A stretch of 24,131 nt of DNA from NCBI GenBank assembly GCA_047607345.1, contig JASGDF010000127.1:1-24131 (forward strand), read 5' to 3'. This stretch comes from Pseudomonas_S sp047607345. GTDB lineage: Bacteria; Pseudomonadota; Gammaproteobacteria; Xanthomonadales; Xanthomonadaceae. The notes under the pieces were generated by a model, which was given only the letters and a program-made list of their open reading frames with translations, was not told where the DNA came from and ran no database searches. Position numbers and translations under genes: made by a program. How positions within the stretch are numbered: position 1 is the first letter of the stretch; each line of letters starts with the position of its first letter. Shown in pieces: positions 1 through 5,866 of this stretch.

Positions 1-1658
1 CGCCATTGCGGCCGGCGCCGCGCGGTGGCCGCGAGCCCGACCCCGGCCATCGCGCCACGGCCGGCACCGACGAGGATGACTACGGCGACCATGCCGTGCC
101 AGCCTGGGCCAGCCGCTTTGCCAGCCGCTGGGCGCAACGGCGCGGGCGTGCGCAGGCAGTCCAGCGCGGTGGCGAGTCATTGGATGAAATGGCCGGTGAC
201 TACGCTGGTGCGGCCGGCCAGGGGGTATTGCTCGATGCCCTGCACGAGCTGCTGCAGCAGGCGCGCGGCATGCGTGACAACGCGACGTCGGCGGCCTCGG
301 TCGCCTCGGTGGCGGCGGCGCAGCATCGCCCGCTCAGCCAGCGCGAGATGCTGTCGGTGCTGTCGCTGTTGCAGGCGACCCCCAGCGCCACCCTCGATGC
401 GGCGATCGGCGAGCAGGGTGAGTCGCTGGCGCAGCGGCTCAAGAACGAGGTGCTGTCCGGTGCGACCCGGCTTGGCGTGGATCCGGCCAGCGCGCGCCTG
501 GACCCGATGGACGAGGACGCGATCGATCTGGTCGGGATGTTGTTCGACGTGATGCTGGACGAGCGCGACCTGGAAGGGCGCTCGCGCGAGCTGATCGGCC
601 GGCTGATCGTGCCGTTCGTGAAGGTCGCTATGCTCGATCGTAGGATGTTCGTGCAGAAGACCCATCCGGCGCGGCGTCTGCTCAACGCGCTGGCCGAGGC
701 CTGCGAGGGCAATACCGGCGACAGCCCGGCCGAGCGGGTACTGATGACCAAGGTCGAGGAGGTCATCGAGCGGCTGGTGGCCGAATTCAACGAAAACCTG
801 GCGATCTTTTTGACCCTGGAGGAGGAATTCCGCGAGTTCCTGGCCCAGCACCGCCGCCGGGTCGAGATCGCCGAGCGGCGCGCCGCCGAGACCCAGCGCG
901 GCCAGGAGAAGCTGGACATGGCGCGGGCGCGGGCGCAACGGGAGCTGGAACAGCGTCTGGCCGGCACCCAGCCCGGTGCGGTGCAGGAGTTCTTGCGCCA
1001 TCCCTGGCGGCACAACCTGACCATGACGATCCTGCGCGACGGGGAGGACAGCCCGGCGATGCTCGAGGCGCTGGCGGTCGGCGATGGCGTGCTGGAGGAA
1101 CTGGCCGAGGCGCGCCGCCGGGTCGTCGGCAAGCCATGGCTGCAGGCCTGGCAGACGCCATTGGAGAAAGTGTTCGGCAGCGTCGGCCTGCACGGCGACG
1201 CCGCGATGATGGCGATCGGCGCGTTGCACGACACCCTGCGGGCGGTGGCCGAGGCACGGCCCGAACTGGAGCGTCCGTTGCCCGAGCTGCCCTCGGTGGC
1301 GTTGCCGCAACCCGCACCGGAAACGGCGGCGGTGGACCTGGGTGACGAGGCGAGGATCGAGGATTTCGACAACGCCGACGCCGACCGCTTCCGCAACCTG
1401 CCGATCGGCACCTGGCTGGACTTCATCGACAAGGATGGCAAGGTGCAGGCCGGCAAGTTGTCGTGGGTGAGCCCGATCTCGGCGCGACTGCTGTTTGTCA
1501 ACCGGCGCGGCGTGCGCTTCTGCGTTGCCTCGCCCGAGGAACTGGCGGTGATGGTGCGGCTCGGCCGCCTGCGTCCGCATGCCAGCGACGGGGCCTTCGA
1601 CAGCGCGATGCAGGGCGTGCTCGACAAGCTCGATCCGCAGCTCAGCGCGGCGCGTTGA
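1..1658 (+). CDS. DUF1631 family protein, 5'-truncated by window edge
   Basis: The reading frame is open to the left edge (first whole codon at base 3), so the true start lies outside the window; the TTG at 6 is not evidence of a start. About 551 residues are visible, the C-terminal majority of what is usually a protein of over 700 residues. It is soluble and helix-rich, with a charged, coiled-coil-like stretch at roughly bases 770-970 and a Pro/Ala-rich linker near 1290-1340. A compact C-terminal beta-type segment (about 1395-1570, 'GTWLDFIDKDGK' to 'FVNRRGVRF') resembles a PilZ-like barrel, but I do not see the canonical RxxxR and (D/N)xSxxG c-di-GMP signatures. I assign DUF1631 from remembered family resemblance; its function is unknown. 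It converges on the next gene with only 9 bases between stop codons and no terminator visible. Confidence 0.8.
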   Translation, partial: PLRPAPRGGREPDPGHRATAGTDEDDYGDHAVPAWASRFASRWAQRRGRAQAVQRGGESLDEMAGDYAGAAGQGVLLDALHELLQQARGMRDNATSAASVASVAAAQHRPLSQREMLSVLSLLQATPSATLDAAIGEQGESLAQRLKNEVLSGATRLGVDPASARLDPMDEDAIDLVGMLFDVMLDERDLEGRSRELIGRLIVPFVKVAMLDRRMFVQKTHPARRLLNALAEACEGNTGDSPAERVLMTKVEEVIERLVAEFNENLAIFLTLEEEFREFLAQHRRRVEIAERRAAETQRGQEKLDMARARAQRELEQRLAGTQPGAVQEFLRHPWRHNLTMTILRDGEDSPAMLEALAVGDGVLEELAEARRRVVGKPWLQAWQTPLEKVFGSVGLHGDAAMMAIGALHDTLRAVAEARPELERPLPELPSVALPQPAPETAAVDLGDEARIEDFDNADADRFRNLPIGTWLDFIDKDGKVQAGKLSWVSPISARLLFVNRRGVRFCVASPEELAVMVRLGRLRPHASDGAFDSAMQGVLDKLDPQLSAAR

Positions 1659-1667
1659 GGAGGGCGT

Positions 1668-2126
1668 CTAATCGTCCGTGCCGCCATTGGCATGGGCCCT
1701 GACCCAGTCCTCGCGCTGCTCCGGGGTCATCGACCTCCAGCGTTCGCGCAGGGCCTCGCGCTGGTCCGGTGGCAGGTTGCGCATCTGCTCGAACAGGGCC
1801 TTGGCCTGACGGCGCTGCTGTGGTGACATGTCCTCGTAGCGGCGCATGCCCTCCGATGCCTTCCGACGTTGTTCCGGGGTCATGTTCTGCCAGCGTTCGG
1901 CATGGCGGAGCATCCTGCCGCGCTGCTCCGGCGCGTCGTTCCAACGCTGGCGCAGGGCTCCGATCAGGCTGTCGCGCTGCTGCTGGGTGAGGTGTTCCCA
2001 GTCCGGCAGTGAGGCCTCCATCGGTGGCGGTGGTGGCGGGCGGCGCGTGTCGGACTGGGCGAGCGCCGGTGCGGCGGCGAGCAGGCTCACGATCAGGAAG
2101 CGGGTTGGGTATTTCATCGTGCTCAT
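1668..2126 (-). CDS. Secreted DUF3106-like protein with (M/L)(T/S/P)PxQR repeats
   Basis: This encodes 152 residues. A signal peptide ends around 'APALA' (residues 19-23), followed by a proline run (30-35) and a highly charged helical body. The body carries a recurring motif at residues 46 (LTQQQR), 65 (APEQR), 82 (MTPEQRR), 100 (MSPQQRR), 118 (LPPDQR) and 133 (MTPEQR), spaced about 15-18 residues apart. The pattern recalls the LTxxQ motif of Spy/CpxP-type periplasmic proteins, but homology is inference; DUF3106 is the closest family I recognise. Its ATG overlaps the stop of the upstream DUF3619-like gene (ATGA), and the two follow an ECF sigma factor gene, suggesting one operon. An in-frame ATG three codons in (base 2117) is an alternative start. 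Likely periplasmic; role unknown. Confidence 0.8.
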   Translation of the reverse strand: MSTMKYPTRFLIVSLLAAAPALAQSDTRRPPPPPPMEASLPDWEHLTQQQRDSLIGALRQRWNDAPEQRGRMLRHAERWQNMTPEQRRKASEGMRRYEDMSPQQRRQAKALFEQMRNLPPDQREALRERWRSMTPEQREDWVRAHANGGTDD

Positions 2127-2464
2127 TCCATTGCGAGGGCGTTTTCCGAGCCGAGCCAGACATACAGATCGGGATTCTGTTCCAAGGCGTCGTCGTCGGA
2201 GGCGGTAACGGTGGCCGGAGCCTGCGGCGAGGAAGCCGGGACGATCGGGCGATCGCGATGCAACTGCAGGCCAAGGCCGACCGCCAGCAGGGCCGAGCAG
2301 GCGGTCGCCAGCAGCCAGGCCGGGCGGCGCCGTCGTGGTCGGCTGGCGGCATGGCGCGCCGCGCGCAGGTGCGTCAGGACCAGGGGAGACACCGCCGCGA
2401 GCGACTGCGCGTGCAGGTGCCGCGTGCGTGCATCGAACCTGTCGGGAGGGAGCGGGTCGTTCAT
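2123..2464 (-). CDS. Small single-TM protein, DUF3619-like, possible anti-sigma partner
   Basis: This encodes 113 residues. Residues 1-40 are soluble, then comes a basic patch (RPRRRRPAW, 42-50), one transmembrane helix (about 49-67) and a C-terminal tail ending 'NPDLYVWLGSENALAME'. With the basic patch inside, the tail should be periplasmic. The start was chosen because its ATG overlaps the stop of the sigma factor gene (TGATG, 2462-2466), and its own stop overlaps the next ATG. Position right after an ECF sigma gene, plus a cytoplasmic N-terminus and single TM, fits an anti-sigma topology. However, no zinc-binding ZAS motif (HxxxCxxC) is present, so anti-sigma activity is only an inference from context. 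The DUF3619 name is from memory of similar clusters. Confidence 0.75.
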   Translation of the reverse strand: MNDPLPPDRFDARTRHLHAQSLAAVSPLVLTHLRAARHAASRPRRRRPAWLLATACSALLAVGLGLQLHRDRPIVPASSPQAPATVTASDDDALEQNPDLYVWLGSENALAME

Positions 2465-3018
2465 CAGCGGAATTCCTCGAGTTGTTTCTGCAGCGCCTGA
2501 CGGGCGCGCGAAAGGTGTGTCTTCACCGATCCCTCCGAACAGCCCATCACACGCGCGGTAGTGGCCACATCGAGTTCCTCCAGCACCCGCAGGCTGAACG
2601 CTTCGCGCTGGCGCGCCGGCAGCGTGCGCAGGACCCCGACCAGTCGCGCGTAGGCCTCGCGCTGCTCGTGCCGCTGCGCCGGGCCGGCGCCGGCGTCGGC
2701 CCAGTCGATGCGGCTGTCCTCGTCGCGGTCCTCGGCGGGTGCCCAGAACTTGAGCCGGAAGCTGCGCCGGCGCTGCAGGTCGATGATGCGGCTGCGCAGG
2801 ATGCTCCAGAACAGCGGCGTCCATTCCTCGGCCGGGCGTTCGCGGTAGCCGAGCAGCTTGATCATCGCGTCCTGTACCGCGTCCAGCGCGTCCTCGCGAT
2901 GGCGCAGGCCGGCCTCGGCGAAACGGAATGCGCGCGGGCCGACGCCGGCCAGGAAGGCGTCCAGCGAGACAGGCGTGGCGACCTGCGGATGCGGATCGAG
3001 ATGCGTGAGCACCAGCAC
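2464..3018 (-). CDS. ECF-type RNA polymerase sigma factor
   Basis: From the GTG at 3018 this is 184 residues. Region 2 spans about residues 20-85 ('DALDAVQDAMIKLLGY', 'LFWSILRSRIIDLQRRR') and binds core polymerase and the -10. Region 4 spans about 125-182 ('LPARQREAFSLRVLEELDVA', then the recognition helix 'SEGSVKTHLSRARQAL') and binds the -35. A short acidic linker joins them. The start is uncertain: GTG 3018 or GTG 3012 fit best by alignment logic, neither has a good Shine-Dalgarno, and an in-frame ATG lies near 3111. Its stop overlaps the ATG of the TM partner gene, so sigma, TM protein and periplasmic repeat protein are probably co-translated. The target regulon cannot be read from here. 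Confidence 0.85.
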   Translation of the reverse strand: MLVLTHLDPHPQVATPVSLDAFLAGVGPRAFRFAEAGLRHREDALDAVQDAMIKLLGYRERPAEEWTPLFWSILRSRIIDLQRRRSFRLKFWAPAEDRDEDSRIDWADAGAGPAQRHEQREAYARLVGVLRTLPARQREAFSLRVLEELDVATTARVMGCSEGSVKTHLSRARQALQKQLEEFR

Positions 3019-3230
3019 AGCGTAGCGTCCGGAATGGGATGTGCGGGTAAACGGTTCGCGGCGGCCGCGGTTGACAGCAGTCCGTCGCGTCGACCGTGCC
3101 GGCTGAGCCATGGCAGGCAGAATGAGCCGTGGGCGCATGACGCGGTACCGCTGGATGCGCGCTGATCGTCGGCCATGCACGTATTCGGCTCGCAACTCGC
3201 CGGGGACGCCCCGGCCGAGCAGGCTCGTCG

Positions 3231-3650
3231 CTATCGAGAGCTCCACGCGGCCAAGGCCAGCGCGGCGGCATAGCAGAACCAGTCGAGGCCGGCATGGGCC
3301 AGCGACAGCAGGGTCCAGGCCAGGTGCGGACCCAGCTTCAGCGCCGATGCCCACGGGTCCAGTCCCAGCGCGGCGCCGATCTGCGCCGCGGCGATGCCCC
3401 AATTGGCGGTCACGATCACCGCGAGGGTGGCGGACATCGCCACCGCGACCCGCAGCCGTCCGGGTTGCAAGGCGCCCAGCCGCAGCAGCCAGACGATCTC
3501 CAGCGCGCCCAGCAGTGCCATCCAGCCCGACTGCCTGCCGGTCGCCAGCATCACCAGCATCCAGGCGATCACGGCGGTCACGCACCCCAGCAGCAGCAAC
3601 GGGGGCCAGAGCCAGTGCGAGGTTCTGGCGGACGCAGTCTTCGGGGGCAT
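3231..3650 (-). CDS. Hypothetical four-helix inner-membrane protein
   Basis: This encodes 139 residues starting at the ATG at 3650, with an AGGAA Shine-Dalgarno 8 bases upstream on the minus strand. Four hydrophobic stretches are visible at about residues 15-36, 43-60, 66-90 and 108-135, with a short basic N-terminus. I see no catalytic or metal-binding motif and cannot name the family. It points the same way as the sigma cluster but is separated by 212 bases, so it may be an independent unit. It is divergent from sufT, sharing the 3651-3860 intergenic region. Confidence 0.7.
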   Translation of the reverse strand: MPPKTASARTSHWLWPPLLLLGCVTAVIAWMLVMLATGRQSGWMALLGALEIVWLLRLGALQPGRLRVAVAMSATLAVIVTANWGIAAAQIGAALGLDPWASALKLGPHLAWTLLSLAHAGLDWFCYAAALALAAWSSR

Positions 3651-3812
3651 CGGGTGTTCCTGAGATCGGCCTACAGGATAAGGCCTCGCGCGGCCGGCAC
3701 CCAGCCTCCGGAGGTCATGCTTCCAGGCGGGTCGAGGCCCGCAACGGCGCGCGCCGAGCGGGCGCGGTGGCCGATTCGCGCGGGATGGGTCGTCGCGCCC
3801 CGAATTAGCCCC

Positions 3813-3849
3813 TAAAATGTACGACTTGCTCATCCGGGGGCGTTCCCCC
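3813..3849 (+). promoter_or_regulatory. Candidate sufT -10 and leader hairpin
   Basis: In the 210-base divergent gap, TAAAAT at 3813-3818 is a good -10-like hexamer, though no convincing -35 sits upstream. Downstream, GGGGG (3836-3840), loop CGTT, CCCCC (3845-3849) can form a small GC hairpin ending 11 bases before the sufT ATG. No purine-rich Shine-Dalgarno is visible between hairpin and ATG. The rest of 3651-3812 shows nothing I can assign. Confidence 0.35.
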
Positions 3850-3860
3850 CAATCCCGCCC

Positions 3861-4412
3861 ATGTATTCCCGCAGCAGCGAACCGGTCCAGTTCGAACGTG
3901 ATTGCGAGGCCGTGATGGTCCCGCAAGGCGATTCCGTCACCCTTCCCGCCGGCAGCTATGGCTACATCACCCAGGCGCTGGGCGGCAGCTACACGGTGTT
4001 CGTCGAAGGCAATCTGTTCCGCGTCGCCGGCAAGGACGGCGATGCGATCGGCAAGGAGCCGCCGCCGGGGCTGGAGCTGCCCGAGAACGCCGGCGACGAG
4101 GAGGTCGAGGCGCTGATCTGGCAGCAGTTGCGGACCTGCTTCGACCCCGAGATCCCGTTCAACATCGTCGACCTGGGCCTGGTCTACGAGGTCCAGCTCG
4201 GCCACCGCGAGGACGGCCTGCGCAAGGTCGAGGTCAAGATGACCCTGACCGCGCCTGGCTGCGGCATGGGCGAGATCCTGGTCGACGATGTGCGCAGCAA
4301 GCTGGAGATGATCCCGACCTTGACCGAGGCCGATGTCGAGCTGGTGTTCGACCCGCCATGGGGCCGGCATATGATGTCCGAGGCGGCCCGGCTCGAAACC
4401 GGGATGCTCTGA
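3861..4412 (+). CDS. sufT: Putative Fe-S cluster assembly protein SufT (DUF59/MIP18 domain)
   Basis: This encodes 183 residues. The N-terminal part (about 1-65) has the SufT-type segment 'LPAGSYGYITQALGGSYTVF'. The C-terminal DUF59/MIP18 domain (about 78-180) contains 'DPEIPFNIVDLGLVYEV' and the conserved cysteine loop 'TLTAPGCGMG' (Cys134). Family members act in maturation or delivery of iron-sulfur clusters in the cytosol, an accessory role rather than scaffold or sulfur donor. Both the N-terminal extension and DUF59 are present, so it appears full length. The start is the first ATG in a conserved N-terminus even though it lacks an obvious Shine-Dalgarno. It is followed 54 bases later by ilvE in the same direction. 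Confidence 0.88.
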   Translation: MYSRSSEPVQFERDCEAVMVPQGDSVTLPAGSYGYITQALGGSYTVFVEGNLFRVAGKDGDAIGKEPPPGLELPENAGDEEVEALIWQQLRTCFDPEIPFNIVDLGLVYEVQLGHREDGLRKVEVKMTLTAPGCGMGEILVDDVRSKLEMIPTLTEADVELVFDPPWGRHMMSEAARLETGML

Positions 4413-4429
4413 GGCCCGCCGCGCGGGCC
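4413..4429 (+). other. Hairpin in sufT-ilvE gap
   Basis: GGCCCGC (4413-4419), loop CGC, GCGGGCC (4423-4429) is a perfect 7-bp stem directly after the sufT stop. No T-run follows, so it is more likely an mRNA stability or pausing element than a full terminator. It lies 25 bases before the ilvE Shine-Dalgarno. Confidence 0.4.
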
Positions 4430-4466
4430 GCTATCACACTTCACCCGCAGAACAGGAATTCCTTCG

Positions 4467-5552
4467 GTGTCCGTTTCCTTCCGTTCGACCCGCTCCGCCT
4501 CGCCGCGCACCAACGACGAGCTGTCCGCGATCCTGGCCGCGCCGGGTTTCGGCGTGCATTTCACCGACCACATGGTGGCCATCGCCTGGAACCAGGACGA
4601 AGGCTGGCATGGCGCGGAGGTGCGCCCATACGGTCCGTTGCAGCTCGATCCGGCCGCCTCGGTGCTGCACTACGGCCAGGAGGTCTTCGAAGGCATCAAG
4701 GCCTATCGTCATGCCGACGGTTCGGTCTGGACCTTCCGCCCGGACGCCAATGGCGCGCGCCTGCAGCGCTCGGCGCGGCGCCTGGCGCTGCCGGAACTGC
4801 CGGTGGAGCTGTTCACCGAGTCGCTCAGGCAACTGATCGCGGTGGACGCGCGCTGGGTGCCGGCGGCGCCGGAGACCAGCCTGTATTTCCGTCCGTTCAT
4901 GATCGCCGACGAGGCGTTCCTGGGCGTGCGCTCGGCGCAGAAGGCGTCGTACTACGTGATCGCCAGCCCGGCCGGCGCCTACTTCGCCAAGGGCGTGGCG
5001 CCGGTGTCGATCTGGCTGTCCACCGACTACGCGCGCGCCGCCAAGGGCGGTACCGGCGCGGCCAAGTGCGGCGGCAACTACGCCGCCTCGCTGCTGCCGC
5101 AGCAGCAGGCCCAGGCCAACGGCTGCTCGCAGGTGCTGTTCCTCGACCCGGTCGAGGGGCGGTACATCGAGGAACTGGGCGGCATGAACGTGTTTCTGGT
5201 CTACCGCGACGGCACCCTGGTCACTCCGGAACTGTCCGGCAGCATCCTGGAGGGCATCACCCGCGACAGCATCCTGCAGCTGGCCCGCGACCGCGGCATG
5301 CAGGTGGTCGAGCGCAAGGTCACGATCGACGAATGGAAGCAGGGCGTGGCCTCCGGCGAGATCGCCGAAGTGTTCGCCTGCGGCACCGCCGCGGTGGTCA
5401 CACCGATCGGCGAGCTGAAGGGCGAGGGCTTCTCGGTTGGCGACATAGGCGCCCCGGCCGGCGAGGTCACCCTCTCGCTGCGCCAGGAGTTGACCGATAT
5501 CCAGTACGGCCGGCTTCCGGACCGGCATGGCTGGCTGGTGCGGTTGGGCTGA
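4467..5552 (+). CDS. ilvE: Branched-chain amino acid aminotransferase
   Basis: This encodes 361 residues from a GTG start with an AGGAA Shine-Dalgarno (4454-4458) 8 bases upstream. It is a fold-type IV PLP enzyme of the longer bacterial/eukaryotic-like BCAT group. Visible signatures are 'LHYGQEVFEGIKAYR' (67-81), the probable PLP lysine in 'GTGAAKCGGNYAASL' (Lys200), 'EELGGMNVF', and 'TDIQYGRLPDRHGW' at the C-terminus. It interconverts Leu, Ile and Val with their 2-oxo acids using 2-oxoglutarate/glutamate, the last step of branched-chain synthesis and first of degradation. It follows sufT with one gap hairpin and ends 27 bases before an intrinsic terminator, so the two may form a short unit. 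Length and motifs look intact. Confidence 0.93.
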   Translation: MSVSFRSTRSASPRTNDELSAILAAPGFGVHFTDHMVAIAWNQDEGWHGAEVRPYGPLQLDPAASVLHYGQEVFEGIKAYRHADGSVWTFRPDANGARLQRSARRLALPELPVELFTESLRQLIAVDARWVPAAPETSLYFRPFMIADEAFLGVRSAQKASYYVIASPAGAYFAKGVAPVSIWLSTDYARAAKGGTGAAKCGGNYAASLLPQQQAQANGCSQVLFLDPVEGRYIEELGGMNVFLVYRDGTLVTPELSGSILEGITRDSILQLARDRGMQVVERKVTIDEWKQGVASGEIAEVFACGTAAVVTPIGELKGEGFSVGDIGAPAGEVTLSLRQELTDIQYGRLPDRHGWLVRLG

Positions 5553-5579
5553 GCGCCCGGTTCACTGCTGGTCCCGACG

Positions 5580-5605
5580 AACCCCGCTCCGGCGGGGTTT
5601 TTCTT
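5580..5605 (+). terminator. Intrinsic terminator after ilvE
   Basis: AACCCCGC (5580-5587), loop TCCG, GCGGGGTT (5592-5599) is a perfect 8-bp stem running into a T-tract (5598-5602, then CTT). It lies 27 bases after the ilvE stop and is a textbook rho-independent terminator. Confidence 0.92.
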
Positions 5606-5634
5606 GCCTGCTTGCCGGGGTGTTCCTTGCAGGT

Positions 5635-5720
5635 TGGACTAGTTCATGTGTCTTAATTTGAATAAATACGTCACTAATTGGAAAATAATTCTAAAAAAAT
5701 CACTTATTGCCATTGTGTAC
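5635..5720 (+). promoter_or_regulatory. AT-rich island, probable promoter region of the protease gene
   Basis: The 314-base gap 5553-5866 holds the ilvE terminator, this AT-rich island and a structured leader. By hand count only 13 of the 60 bases 5641-5700 are G or C, in an otherwise very GC-rich window. The best sigma70-like pair I see is TTGAAT (5658-5663) with GAAAAT (5681-5686) at 17-bp spacing; the match is modest. An A-run (5693-5699) follows. The base composition could serve as an UP element or a target for an AT-binding silencer; that is inference. Confidence 0.5.
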
Positions 5721-5750
5721 GACGATGAACTCCGGCTAGCGTCGACGCAC

Positions 5751-5850
5751 GGATCGAAAACAGGGGGCGATCCGCAACCCTCCGACAGGTCCGTCGGTAG
5801 CTGCAGTGCGATGGACCGCCGGAGCCACGCCGTTCGTCGGCAACTCCATC
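5751..5850 (+). promoter_or_regulatory. Structured 5' leader of the protease mRNA
   Basis: Three stems are visible: GGATCG/CGATCC (5751-5756 with 5768-5773), CCGAC/GTCGG (5782-5786 with 5793-5797), and GCCG/CGGC (5829-5832 with 5838-5841). The last is enclosed by GATGG/CCATC (5810-5814 with 5846-5850). The set ends 5 bases before the AAGGA Shine-Dalgarno (5856-5860). Identity unknown. Confidence 0.4.
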
Positions 5851-5866
5851 TGGAAAAGGAAATTCG

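Noticed and set aside
177..1693. Two long minus-strand open frames opposite the DUF1631 gene
   Set aside because: Arg/Ser- and His/Gln-rich composition typical of antisense frames in GC-rich DNA; the plus frame has the protein-like sequence.
2990..3060. ECF-type autoregulated promoter (GAAC-like) before the sigma gene
   Set aside because: A GAACC is visible on the minus strand but no matching -10 at the right spacing; too weak to list.
4454..4463. Palindrome AGGAATTCCT before ilvE as an operator
   Set aside because: It is just the Shine-Dalgarno with a short chance palindrome; no wider symmetry.
3902..5656. 584-codon plus-strand frame spanning sufT and ilvE
   Set aside because: It runs out of frame through two clear genes and is Arg/Gly/Ala-rich without motifs.
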